Of a stretch of 64,000 bases of DNA, positions 28,070 through 37,095 are shown one piece after another. The stretch is from CAVWQV01 sp963757115 (GTDB lineage Bacteria; Pseudomonadota; Alphaproteobacteria; Acetobacterales; Acetobacteraceae). Each line of letters starts with the position of its first letter. The stretch's first letter is position 1. The stretch is taken from positions 682,001-746,000 of the forward strand of contig CAVWQV010000006.1 in NCBI GenBank assembly GCA_963757115.1. Direction: 5' to 3'. The notes under the pieces are model-generated. The model worked only from the letters and a program-made list of their open reading frames with translations. It searched no databases and had not been told where the DNA came from. Both the position numbers and the translations under genes were made by a program.

Positions 28070-29408
28070 ATGGCGACCGAGATCACGGTGCCCACCTTGG
28101 GCGAGAGCGTCACGACCGCCACCGTCGCGCGCTGGATGAAGCAACCGGGCGAGGCTGTCGCGGCGGATGAACCGCTGGTCGAACTGGAAACGGATAAGGT
28201 GACGGTGGAGGTGAACGCCCCTGCAGCCGGGGTCATGGGGGCCGTCAGTGCCGCCGAAGGCGCCGAAGTGGAGGTTGGCGCGGTGCTCGGAACGATCGAA
28301 GCGGGGGAGGCAACCACGCCCGCGCCGCCCAAGCCCGCAACTCCGGCTTCGTCCTCAGCGCCCGCCAAGCCGCTGGAAGTCGTTGGGGCGGACGCGGCGC
28401 CGGCGCGGGCTCCCTCCGGGGTCAATCCGCCGCCGGCCCCGCGCGGGCCCGTCTCCCGGCCCGCAACACCTCCGGCCGATGTTGCGGCTCACGGTGCTGC
28501 AAAGGTCGCCGACCCGATCCCGTTCCCCTCCGCGGCGAAGATCATGGAGGAACGGCAGGTCAAGCCGAGCGACGTCGGCAACGGGAGCGGCAAGGACGGG
28601 CGGATCACCAAAGGGGACGTGCTCGCATTCCTGGCTCGCCCCGCTCCGGCCGCACCGCCCGCGACCGCCCCGGCTCAGCGCGCCCAGCCCCGCGAGGCGG
28701 ACGCGCCCCGGGAGGAACGGGTCAAGATGACCCGACTGCGCCGCACCATCGCCGCGCGCCTCAAGGAAGCGCAGAACACGGCGGCCATGCTCACCACGTT
28801 CAACGAAGTGGACATGAGCGCAGTGATGACGTTGCGGTCCGAGGACCGCGACGCCTTCGAGAAGAAGCACAAAGGAGTGCGCCTCGGCTTCATGTCGTTC
28901 TTCGTCAAGGCCTGCGTCGCGGCGTTGCAGGAGTTCCCTGCCGTCAACGCCGAGATCGACGGCGACGAGATCGTCTACAAGCACTTCGTGCACATGGGGA
29001 TCGCGGTCGGCGGGCCAAGCGGGCTCGTGGTTCCGGTGATCCGTGACGCCGATCGCATGAGCTTCGCCGAGATCGAGGCGGCCATCGCCGGCTTCGGCCG
29101 CCGCGCACGCGATGGGCAACTGAAGCTCGACGAGCTCACCGGCGGCACGTTCAGCATCACTAATGGCGGCATCTACGGCTCGCTCATGTCGACACCGATC
29201 CTGAACCCGCCGCAATCGGCGATTCTCGGGATGCACAAGATCCAGGACCGCCCGATGGTCGATCGGTGGCAAGATCGAAGTCCGGCCGATGATGTATCTG
29301 GCGGTTTCCTACGACCACCGCATCGTGGACGGAAAGGAGGCAGTGTCCTTCCTGGTGCGGGTGAAGGAAGGCGTCGAAGACCCTCGCCGCTTACTGCTGG
29401 ACGTTTAG
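28070..29408 (+). CDS. sucB: Dihydrolipoyllysine succinyltransferase, E2 of 2-oxoglutarate dehydrogenase (frame broken near 29264)
   Basis: E2 core enzyme. The N-terminal lipoyl domain carries the lipoylated Lys43 in ETDKVTVEVNAP. An Ala/Pro-rich linker (~80-145) and a peripheral-subunit-binding domain (PSAAKIMEERQVKPSDV) follow. The catalytic domain starts at VKMTRLRRTIAARLKEAQNT. The frame breaks after QDRPMV by one extra base in GTCGATC-GGTGGC (~29264). The continuation GGKIEVRPMMYLAVSYDHR and VDGKEAVSF includes the catalytic DHRxxDG His, and the gene ends at the TAG at 29406-29408, ~446 residues. It starts 24 bp after sucA behind AAGAGGAACC. Confidence 0.93.
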
Positions 29409-29501
29409 CTGTAATAGAGCCGTGGGTTGGATCAGCTGAGCGCATCCGCCGCGCCAATTCGCAACAGCGCGGCGGGATGCACTTTGCTTCCAGAGCCTAC
29501 G

Positions 29502-29777
29502 TCATTTCGCTGCAAGATTGCTGAACATCAGCACCTTACGATCAAGGTCGAAGGTCGTGTGGCCGCTGCGGGCGAATAAAGTCATCATCACGTCGATGTC
29601 GTCCGCGTCAGGGGCGAGGATGTACTCCTCCACGCCGTTGTCGAGCACGAGCTGCAGCGTGAAAACGCCTTTGTGTCCGCGCTCCCGCTCGGTCCACGAC
29701 GCCTGGATATTGGTGACCTGCCGGACCCGATAGGTGCGTTCCAGCTGCTGCTCCTGCTGATCTCTCTGACCCGACAT
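29502..29777 (-). CDS. Small conserved-looking protein of unknown function behind an EcfG-type promoter
   Basis: 91 residues, acidic and Gln/Arg-rich at the start (MSGQRDQQEQQLERTYRV), then a soluble core (NIQASWTERERGHKGVFTLQ, VLDNGVEEYILAPDADDID) and VMMTLFARSGHTTFDLDRKV. I do not recognise a named family. The balanced composition, an ending that reads as a folded domain, and a well-placed GGAAC-N16-CGTT promoter 42 bp upstream argue it is real. It converges with sucB and is divergent from yciF-like, suggesting a stress-linked pair placed inside the TCA block. Confidence 0.6.
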   Translation of the reverse strand: MSGQRDQQEQQLERTYRVRQVTNIQASWTERERGHKGVFTLQLVLDNGVEEYILAPDADDIDVMMTLFARSGHTTFDLDRKVLMFSNLAAK

Positions 29778-29818
29778 CGACCTGCTCCGTGTTTTGTTGA
29801 CCAGTCGTACCGAGAGCG

Positions 29819-29843
29819 AACGAATGGCCCTGCCAACCGTTCC
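29819..29843 (-). promoter_or_regulatory. EcfG-type general stress promoter (GGAAC-N16-CGTT)
   Basis: On the minus strand GGAAC (29843-29839) and CGTT (29822-29819) are separated by exactly 16 bases, matching the sigma-EcfG consensus of alphaproteobacteria. The CGTT box lies 41 bases before the ATG at 29777, a sensible leader length for the 91-residue gene. No equally good copy was seen facing yciF-like. Confidence 0.6.
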
Positions 29844-29981
29844 CCCGGCAGACCGCTCGATCGACAACTCGGCTCGGCCGAGGCGCGATCCGGTTGTCTC
29901 ACCGCCTGGTCCGGGATCGGCTGAAACGCCGCCCGGCACGGCGGTTCATTCAGTTAAGGCAACAACACGGAGAAGAAGCCG

Positions 29982-30485
29982 ATGGGACTGTTTTCCAAGC
30001 CGATCAAGACGCTTGATGACCTGTTCACCCATACGCTGCAGGACATCTACTACGCCGAAAACCAGATCGTGAAGAATCTCCCGACAATGGCGGAAAAGGC
30101 GCAGGACCCGCAGCTCAAGGCGGCATTCCAGCAGCACCTGACCGAAACTCAGGGCCAGGTTAAGCGGCTAGAGCAGGTGTTCCAGCAGCTCGGCCAGGAC
30201 GCGAAAGCCGTGCAGTGCGCCGCGATGGACGGCATCCTGGAAGAAGCCAAGGAGATCATGAGCGACTGCGACGATCCGGTGGTGCGCGACGCCGCAATGC
30301 TGTCCGCCGCGCAGGCCGTGGAGCACTACGAGATCACACGCTACGGCACGCTGATCGCATTCGCCGAGCAGCTTGGCCGGCAACAAGTCGTGCAAACCTT
30401 GCAGCAAACGCTGGAAGAGGAGAAGGCAACGGACAAGAAGCTCACGGCGCTCGCCGAGAGCAAGGTCAATCGAAAGGCCGCCTAA
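29982..30485 (+). CDS. yciF: YciF/YciE-type ferritin-like protein (DUF892)
   Basis: 167 residues, all helical, matching the DUF892 family of diiron-type ferritin-like proteins: TLDDLFTHTLQDIYYAENQI, LPTMAEKAQDPQLKAAFQQH, EEAKEIMSDCDDPVVRDAAM and EHYEITRYGTLIAFAEQLG. The Glu and His side chains in these helices (for example the E and H of VEHYE) fit metal ligands. Members are induced by osmotic, heat and oxidative stress in enterobacteria and alphaproteobacteria, but the reaction is unsettled. The start follows GGAGAAGAAGCC. It lies between sucB and lpdA and ends just before a strong terminator hairpin. Confidence 0.85.
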   Translation: MGLFSKPIKTLDDLFTHTLQDIYYAENQIVKNLPTMAEKAQDPQLKAAFQQHLTETQGQVKRLEQVFQQLGQDAKAVQCAAMDGILEEAKEIMSDCDDPVVRDAAMLSAAQAVEHYEITRYGTLIAFAEQLGRQQVVQTLQQTLEEEKATDKKLTALAESKVNRKAA

Positions 30486-30493
30486 CAAGTCTA

Positions 30494-30521
30494 GGCGCGG
30501 GCGGAACCTCCCGCCCGCGCC
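30494..30521 (+). terminator. Strong hairpin after yciF-like gene
   Basis: A perfect 11-bp inverted repeat (GGCGCGGGCGG at 30494-30504, CCGCCCGCGCC at 30511-30521) with a 6-nt loop begins 9 bases after the yciF stop. The downstream sequence is not a clean T-tract, so termination may be partial; lpdA follows at 30589. Confidence 0.65.
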
Positions 30522-30588
30522 GCCGCGCTTCCCTCAGCCACAAGCTCGGGCTAATGCGGCAGCTGAGCAACGGGATGTAAGGCGCGCG

Positions 30589-31980
30589 ATGAGCCAAGCG
30601 TTTGACGTGATCATCATCGGCGCCGGGCCGGGCGGGTATGTGTGCGCGCTCCGCGCGGCGCAGCTCGGGCTCTCGGTCGCCTGCGTCGAGAAACGCGCGA
30701 CACTCGGCGGGACCTGCCTCAACATCGGCTGCATCCCGTCCAAGGCGTTGCTGCAATCCTCCGAGAACTACGTGGCCGCGACTCAGCACTTTGCCGAGCA
30801 CGGCGTCGAGGTGGGCAACGTGCGGCTCGATCTCGCGCGCATGATGGCGCGCAAGGACGAGGTGGTGACTGCGAACGTCAAGGGCGTGGAGTTTCTGTTC
30901 CGCAAGAACAAGGTGACCTGGCTCAAGGGCACCGGGCGGATCGCCGGGCCGGGCCGGGTGGACGTGGACGGCACGGTTTACGAGACGAAGAGCATCGTGA
31001 TCGCGACCGGCAGCGAAAGCGTGCCGCTTCCTGGCGTTGAGGCCGACGAGAAACAGATCGTGACTTCGACGGGCGGGCTTGAGCTCGAGCGGGTGCCCGA
31101 CCGTCTGGCGGTGATCGGGGGCGGCTACATCGGCCTCGAGCTTGGCAGCGTTTGGCGTCGGCTCGGTTCGGAGGTCACGGTGATCGAGTTCCTGGACCGG
31201 CTGGTGCCGTCCATGGACACGGAGATCGCCCGAACCTTTGAACGGGTGCTCGGCAAGCAGGGGATCAGGTTTCGGCTTGGCACCAAAGTGACGGCCGCGC
31301 GCCCGGGCAATGACGGCGTGACGCTGACGCTCGAGCCGGCCAAGGGCGGGGCGGCTGAGGAGTTGTCAGCGGACATCGTGCTGCTCGCGATCGGGCGGCG
31401 GCCCTCGACGGACGGCCTGGGTTTGGCCGAGGCCGGGGTTGAGACGGACGAGCGCGGCCGAGTGCGCAGCGACGGGCACTACCGCACCAACGTCCCCGGA
31501 ATATACGCCATCGGCGACGTGATCGATGGCCCGATGCTGGCGCACAAGGCTGAAGAGGAGGGGGTTGCGCTCGCTGAGATCCTGGCCGGCCAGGCTGGGC
31601 ACGTGAACTATGGTGCGATCCCCGGCGTCGTGTACACTTGGCCCGAGGTCGCTTCCGTCGGCAAGACGGAGGACGAGTTGAAGGCGGAGGGCGTCGCCTA
31701 CGCCGTGGGCAAGTTCCCGTTCACCGCCAATGCCCGCGCCCGCGCGATGGGCGACACGGACGGGTTCGTGAAGATCCTCGCCGACAAGGCGACCGATCGC
31801 GTGCTGGGCGCGCATATCATCGGTCCCGACGCCGGGACAATCATCATGGAACTCGTGACCGCGATCGAGTTCGGCGCGGCGGCCGAGGATGTCGCGCGCA
31901 TTTGTCACGCCCATCCGAGCCTCAACGAAGCGGTGAAGGAGGCGGCTCTCGCGGTGGAAGGCCGCGCGCTCCATATCTGA
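30589..31980 (+). CDS. lpdA: Dihydrolipoyl dehydrogenase (E3)
   Basis: 463-residue FAD disulfide oxidoreductase that reoxidises the lipoyl group of the 2-oxoglutarate (and other 2-oxoacid) dehydrogenase complexes. FAD-binding start is VIIIGAGPGGYVCALRAAQL. The redox disulfide is Cys43/Cys48 in GGTCLNIGCIPSK. The NAD-binding motif is AVIGGGYIGLELGSVWRRLG and the C-terminal catalytic His lies in RICHAHPSLNEAVKEA. The true start is the ATG at 30589; the frame is open upstream. It belongs functionally with sucAB despite the two inserted stress genes. pdxA starts 3 bases after its stop. Confidence 0.95.
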   Translation: MSQAFDVIIIGAGPGGYVCALRAAQLGLSVACVEKRATLGGTCLNIGCIPSKALLQSSENYVAATQHFAEHGVEVGNVRLDLARMMARKDEVVTANVKGVEFLFRKNKVTWLKGTGRIAGPGRVDVDGTVYETKSIVIATGSESVPLPGVEADEKQIVTSTGGLELERVPDRLAVIGGGYIGLELGSVWRRLGSEVTVIEFLDRLVPSMDTEIARTFERVLGKQGIRFRLGTKVTAARPGNDGVTLTLEPAKGGAAEELSADIVLLAIGRRPSTDGLGLAEAGVETDERGRVRSDGHYRTNVPGIYAIGDVIDGPMLAHKAEEEGVALAEILAGQAGHVNYGAIPGVVYTWPEVASVGKTEDELKAEGVAYAVGKFPFTANARARAMGDTDGFVKILADKATDRVLGAHIIGPDAGTIIMELVTAIEFGAAAEDVARICHAHPSLNEAVKEAALAVEGRALHI

Positions 31981-31983
31981 GCA

Positions 31984-32976
31984 ATGCGACCGCTCGCGTT
32001 GACGATGGGAGATCCCGCCGGCATCGGCGGGGAGATCACCGCCAAGGCATGGTGCGCGCTGCGCGGAGACGGCCCGGCGTTCCTGGCCGTCGACGACCCC
32101 GCGCGACTGGCTGCTTTGGGCGTCCCGGTTCGCGTGCTCGAGGCGCCCGAAGCGGCCGGCGCCGCATTCGCTGCCGGGTTGCCGGTGCTGCCGCTGCCGC
32201 TCGCTACGCCCGCCCGTGCGGGCAAGCCCGATCCGGCCAACGCGCCAGCCGTCATCGGCAGCATTGAGCGCGCAGTCGCACTCGCGCTCGACGGCCGGGT
32301 GGGCGCCGTGGTGACCAATCCGATCAATAAGGCGGCGCTGTATGCAGCCGGCTTTCGCCATCCCGGACACACGGAGTTCCTGGCCGAACTGACGGGGGTT
32401 CCAGGGCAGGAAGTGATGATGCTGGCCTCGCCGCTGTTGCGCGTCGTGCCCGTGAGCGTCCACGTCGCGTTGCGCCAAGCCGTCGCCGACCTGAACGGCG
32501 CCGCGATCGTCCGCACCGGCCTGACAACGGCCGCGGCGTTGCGGCGGGACTTCGGCGTGCCGGCGCCGCGACTGGCGGTCGCCGGGCTCAATCCTCATGC
32601 GGGCGAGGGCGGCGCGCTGGGCGAGGAGGATGGAGCTATCGTCGCGCCCGCGATCGCCGCCTTGCGGGAGGCCGGGGTGGATGCGACTGGCCCTTGGCCG
32701 CCGGACACGATGTTCACGCCGGCGGCGCGGGCCCGCTACGACGCGGCGCTTTGCATGTATCACGACCAGGCGCTGATCCCGCTCAAGACGCTTGACATGG
32801 AGGGGGGCGTCAACGTGACCCTTGGTTTGCCGATCGTGCGCACCTCCCCCGACCACGGCACCGCCTACGACATCGCAGGCAAGGGCGTGGCGAGCCCCGC
32901 GAGCCTGATCGCGGCGTTGCGCCTGGCGGGCGAGCTTGCCGAGCGCCGCGCGGCAGGAGGACAGGCATCGACATGA
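31984..32976 (+). CDS. pdxA: 4-hydroxythreonine-4-phosphate dehydrogenase
   Basis: 330 residues. An NAD-dependent metal enzyme that oxidises 4-hydroxythreonine-4-phosphate for pyridoxal phosphate synthesis. It begins LALTMGDPAGIGGEITAKAW. Metal-binding His residues lie in RHPGHTEFL, LNPHAGEGG and MYHDQALIPLKTL, followed by the family block VNVTLGLPIVRTSPDHGTAY. It starts 3 bases after lpdA and overlaps pdxJ by 4 bp (ATGA), so lpdA-pdxA-pdxJ are probably cotranscribed. Confidence 0.95.
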   Translation: MRPLALTMGDPAGIGGEITAKAWCALRGDGPAFLAVDDPARLAALGVPVRVLEAPEAAGAAFAAGLPVLPLPLATPARAGKPDPANAPAVIGSIERAVALALDGRVGAVVTNPINKAALYAAGFRHPGHTEFLAELTGVPGQEVMMLASPLLRVVPVSVHVALRQAVADLNGAAIVRTGLTTAAALRRDFGVPAPRLAVAGLNPHAGEGGALGEEDGAIVAPAIAALREAGVDATGPWPPDTMFTPAARARYDAALCMYHDQALIPLKTLDMEGGVNVTLGLPIVRTSPDHGTAYDIAGKGVASPASLIAALRLAGELAERRAAGGQAST

Positions 32977-33692
32977 GAGCGCTTCGGCTGGGGGTGAACC
33001 TCGACCACGTCGCGACCGTCCGCAATGCACGGGGCGGCACGCATCCGGACCCGCTCGACGCCGCGCGGGTGGCGATTGCGGCGGGGGCGGACGGGATCAC
33101 CATCCACCTCCGAGAGGATCGCCGCCACATTCGCGACCCGGACGTGGACCGAATCCGCGCCGCCATTGCTGTCCCGCTCAACCTGGAGATGGCCGCCACC
33201 GCGGAGATGGTCGCGATCGCTCGCCGGGTGATCCCGCACGCAAGCTGCCTGGTTCCCGAGCGCCGGCAGGAGGTGACGACGGAAGGCGGTCTCGATGTCG
33301 CCGGGCAGCAGGAGGCCCTGCGGCCGGTGGTGGCGGCGTTACGCGAGGCCGGCATCCGGGTGTCGTTGTTCATCGACCCCGATCCGGCGCAGCTTCACGC
33401 CGCCGCGGCGATCGGCGCGCCGGTGGTCGAATTGCACACAGGCGCATATGCCGAGGGGAAACCGGGCGAACGCGACCGCCTCGCCGCCGCTGCGGCGCTG
33501 ACCGCCTCCCTCGGGCTCGAATGCCATGCGGGGCACGGCCTGACCTTCGCCAATGTCGGCCCGATCGCGGCACTACCCGAGGTGGTCGAGCTCAACATCG
33601 GCCACTTCCTGATCGGGCAGGCGATCCTGGAAGGCGGCCTCGGCGCGGTGGTCGCGCGTATGAAGCAGGCCATGCGCGAGGCTAGGGCTTAG
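32973..33692 (+). CDS. pdxJ: Pyridoxine 5'-phosphate synthase
   Basis: 239-residue TIM-barrel enzyme that condenses the PdxA product with 1-deoxyxylulose-5-phosphate to give pyridoxine 5'-phosphate. Motifs are LGVNLDHVATVRNARGG at the N-terminus, GADGITIHLREDRRHI, LNLEMAATAEMVAIA, LVPERRQEVTTEGGLD and the C-terminal EVVELNIGHFLIGQAI. It overlaps pdxA by 4 bp, so the PdxA product can be used directly by its partner. A 416-bp region without a clear gene follows. Confidence 0.95.
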   Translation: MRALRLGVNLDHVATVRNARGGTHPDPLDAARVAIAAGADGITIHLREDRRHIRDPDVDRIRAAIAVPLNLEMAATAEMVAIARRVIPHASCLVPERRQEVTTEGGLDVAGQQEALRPVVAALREAGIRVSLFIDPDPAQLHAAAAIGAPVVELHTGAYAEGKPGERDRLAAAAALTASLGLECHAGHGLTFANVGPIAALPEVVELNIGHFLIGQAILEGGLGAVVARMKQAMREARA

Positions 33693-34108
33693 CCCCGGGA
33701 ATCTCTCGTATCCTCTTTACATGCACCACCATAACCTTGAAATCCTTCTATTCCACTTGGCAGGCACGTCCAGCTATCTCAACATTCTCATCGGAATTCC
33801 ATGGCGATCCTGTTATCCTTTGGGATGATGCGGCTGATCGGGGATGCTTTAGGGTCCCGCCACATCTCCGTTTGAGCTCGCGCGGGCTCTGGTGGGTGTC
33901 GACATAGCTTACAACCATTTCGTGCGAGGCACGCACGCTTCGCGCGAGGACGTTGATAACGATCGGTCTTCGGTGGTGGCACAAGGGTTGCTGCATAGTG
34001 CGCGAGCGCCGTGACCACCCGAGTGGCACCGTAGCTGGTGTCAGGAGCAGGGCTTAGTTTGGGATCTAGAGTGAGAAGCATCAGCCCGACGATTACGGGA
34101 GAGCGTCC
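33693..34108. other. Gap between pdxJ and polymerase-like gene
   Basis: Lower-GC than its flanks. It contains the GGAATCTCTCGTATCC element at 33698-33718 and an open frame on the minus strand from an ATG at 34114 to 33788 (~108 codons, MHGRSPVIVGLMLLTLDPKL at its start). That frame has no recognisable domain and no clear ribosome-binding site, so I do not call it a gene. The promoter of the polymerase-like gene should lie here. Confidence 0.4.
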
Positions 34109-35674
34109 GTGCATCGTCGCCCCCTTGCCGGGATTGCCGGACGGCGGTGCGCGTTGAGCACCGCGCGGCATCCCCTCCTTACGTTCTTGGCGTGGCAGGC
34201 GATCGGATTGTCGCTGCTGCTGGCTCACATCGGAGCGGTTGTCCTGACCGGCTCGTTGGTGCTGCCGATCATCATGACGGCGTTCGTCGTGATCTTCCTC
34301 TACGTCGCAAATCCGCTGGCGGGATTCGCGGTGTTGTTGCAGATCGTGCTGTATCAGAACGTCTGCGTCAGCCTGATCTCCGGTTCGCTGACGCCGAAGA
34401 GTTCCACTCCACCCTCGGGACGAGCTTTCTGCTGATGCTGCCCGTGACCGGCGTAGCGTTCTGGAGACTGTGGGCGTCAGGACGCAACCGCAGAACGCTG
34501 GCCTTACTCGCGCTCGCGATGTTTGTCCTGCTCGCCTACGCCGCGCTGGGCGCCACGCGGTCGTCCCCGGCATCCGCGGCGGCCTATGTCCGGACCAGCT
34601 CCGCCGTGCTTATGGGCATGTTGATCGGCTGGGATCTGAGCCGGGAGAACAGCTATCGCACCGTCGCGATCTGCTTTCTCGTGTCCCTTGGGCTTGGACT
34701 AGCGCTCACGTTCTGTGAAGTCGCATTCCCGGTCGACTACTACGAGGCAATCAACGCGCCGCGCTATTACTGGATCAGCCACATGAACGCGATGTCCACG
34801 TCCGCGATAAATCTGCGGACCGGCCGCGACGTGGTCAACATGCTGACCAACTCGTTCTTCAACATCGCCGGCGGCGAAACGTCGCGCACGGTCCGGTTCG
34901 GCGGGCCAAACATGCACTCCGTGAGCTACGCGTACGTGATGGCGATAGGCGCCATCGTGGCGCTCTCGGTCGGCGCGGGATGGTTCGTGCTGCCCGTCCT
35001 GCCCCCTCCTGTTTCTGATCGGCGTCAAGGGGAGTTCCATTCTGCTTGTCGGAACGGTTCTCCTCTGGGTGATTGGCCGTTTGTTCGGAACCCGGTTCCT
35101 GGCCGTGGTCGGGCTGGCACTCGGAGCCGCATACCTCACCCTTGCCATCAGGTTCGGTATCGCTGCCGGCGACTACCACGTACTCGGCTTTCTCGGCGGC
35201 CTGCATGGGTTCCTGCACAATCCGATCGGCCACGGGGTCGGCGTGGGCGGCAATCTGTCGTCCACCGTCACGAGCACCGATCTCGGGCGGGTCTGGGAAG
35301 CCAACCAGCGCTACGGAGCGGAGGTGCCGTTGGAAAGCGCGATCGGCGTGCTGCTCTATCAGATGGGCGTGGCATCCGTGGCCGTGTTCTACATGATATG
35401 GACGGCGTTCTCGTCCGGCTTCGGGCGGTTCCGCACCCGGCTGGGCTTTGTTCCGATCGCGATCGCCGTCCTCACTTTCAATAGTGTACTGCAGGAAGAG
35501 GCGTTTTCGCCCTACTCGACGGGGCTTCTCGGCATCCTCGCCGGCGCGCTCGCTGCCGAGCGGCGTTCCGTCGGCTCCACTGCGCGGCCCGGCCCCGCCC
35601 TGCCGTCGCATGCCGGGTGGGCCGGCCAACCCGACGGGCCCGGCCCGATCACGGCATCGCCCGCCGGCCCGTAG
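34109..35674 (+). CDS. O-antigen ligase/polymerase-like membrane protein (frame broken near 34393 and 35004)
   Basis: A polytopic membrane protein of ~520 residues. Hydrophobic segments are visible at the start (LLTFLAWQAIGLSLLLAHIG, LVLPIIMTAFVVIFLYVANP), in the middle (LALLALAMFVLLAYAALG) and after the second break (FLAVVGLALGAAYLTLAIRF). A large loop (SSTVTSTDLGRVWEANQRYG) precedes a final ...NSVLQEEAFSPYSTGLLGI segment, the general plan of Wzy/WaaL-like O-antigen ligase family proteins. One base is missing near 34393. One C is extra in the C5 run at 35002-35006; removing it gives LPLLFLIGVKGSSILLVG. The GTG start at 34109 has GGGAGAG upstream. Assignment to polymerase versus ligase is inference. 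Confidence 0.6.
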
Positions 35675-35835
35675 CCGCTCCGCAGCGCGGTCCGCCAACG
35701 GGGCGGGGCCGCCGGGCTTGCACCGTGCGCCGGACCGCTCCATCCTCCCGCAACAATCAAGCAAGCCGGCAGTATGGCGGCGGCGCGCTGGGCTCGCGCG
35801 CGGCCGCTGCACCGGACGGCAAGGCAGCGGGGGAA

Positions 35836-36997
35836 ATGATGTCGCGCTTCAGTGGGATTCTGCGCCGTGGGGGGCGGGCGGCGTGCGCGGCCCGATTGTC
35901 GACCGGCGCCGCCGATGGCCTTGATGCTCGCCGCGGGCGGCGCATCCGCCGCGGACACATTCAACCCCGGCTGCTTCAAACCGGCGCCGGGGGCCAAAGT
36001 CATGCAGATGAAGGCGCGCCCCGGCCCGTATCGGGTGGCGCTGGCGAATGGCTTTGCCGGCAATAGTTGGCGCATTCAGATGATCCAGGGTCTCAAGGCG
36101 TGGGCGGCGCGGCCGGAGAATGCGAAAGACATCAAGGAGCTCAAAGTCATCTCCACCGGCACCGATGTCGCCGCGCAGATCGGTGCGATCGACAACCTGA
36201 TCGCCGCCGGCTACGACGCGATCATCACCATCGCGGTCAGTCCCACCTCGTTCGAGCCCGTCATCAAGCGGGCCAAGAAGGCAGGCGTCGTGCTGATCCC
36301 GTTCGACAACGTCCTCGACACCGACCAGGTGATCCAGGTCACCGAGCCGCAAGTGGAGTTCGAGACGGTCAAGGCGCAGTTCGTCTATGACAACATGCCG
36401 GAAAAAAAGGGCAAGGTGCTCGAAATCCGGGGCCTGCCTGGCAACGCGGTGGACCGTGACCGTTCCATCGGCTTTCACAAGGTGTTCGACGACAAGCCCG
36501 GGATCGAGACCGTAACGGTCGTCGGCAACTGGGACGACGGGACGGTGCAGAAGGTCGTGAGCGACGCGATCGCCACGCAGGGCAAGTTCGCCGGCATCGT
36601 CACCCAGCACGGCTCAACCGGGCTGATGAACGCGCTGATCGACGCCAAGCACCCCAAGGTACCGCTCGGCACCTCGGGCGAGAACGGCTCGCTCAGGATG
36701 ATCCACGATGGCGGCTGGACCTCGATCTCGCGCGTGCAGTCGCCGCTGCTCGCCGTGGTCGCGATGCAGGCCGCGATCGCGGAGCTGCAGGGCAAGCCGC
36801 TGCCGCAGCTCATCCTGTTGCCGGTCCCAACGCTCTACTCGAAGGACCTGAAGGAAGGGGTGAACTACTTCAGCAACGTGCCCGACAACTTCCAGGACGG
36901 CGCCGACATTCCGGCGTGCAATGCCATTGTCCCGCTCGACGAGTTGCTGAAGCAGACGGCCCGACAACAGCTGATGCACCTACGGGCGCGCCGGTAG
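35836..36997 (+). CDS. Sugar ABC transporter substrate-binding protein (frame uncertain in the signal peptide)
   Basis: Periplasmic binding protein of the ribose type (Peripla_BP_4-like). Mature features are YRVALANGFAGNSWRIQMIQ, VAAQIGAIDNLIAAGYDAII, KKAGVVLIPFDNVL, LPGNAVDRDRSIGFHKVF and IVTQHGSTGLMNALID. A Cys near the mature N-terminus (NPGCFKP) and another near the C-terminus (IPACNAIV) could pair. The likely start MMSRFSGILRRG at 35836 (GCGGGGGAAATGATG) is in a different frame from ALMLAAGGASAAD at ~35915, so one extra base probably lies within 35870-35915. Alternatively the gene starts at the ATG at 35915. First gene of a four-gene importer operon; the sugar is unknown. Confidence 0.8.
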
Positions 36998-37095
36998 TGC
37001 CCCCGCCGTGCCGCTCGGGCTTCAGCTTCAAGCGCGGTGCTGGCCGGGAGTAGGTCACGTGGCAAGCGACCGCGCCACTGCTGCGTCTGATCGGG

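Noticed and set aside
31366..33030. Long minus-strand frame opposite lpdA/pdxA
   Set aside because: Antisense to genes with clear catalytic motifs; no domain and no ribosome-binding site.
33788..34114. Minus-strand frame MHGRSPVIVG...
   Set aside because: About 108 codons without a domain, clear ribosome-binding site or homologue I recognise; kept only as a note in the gap entry.
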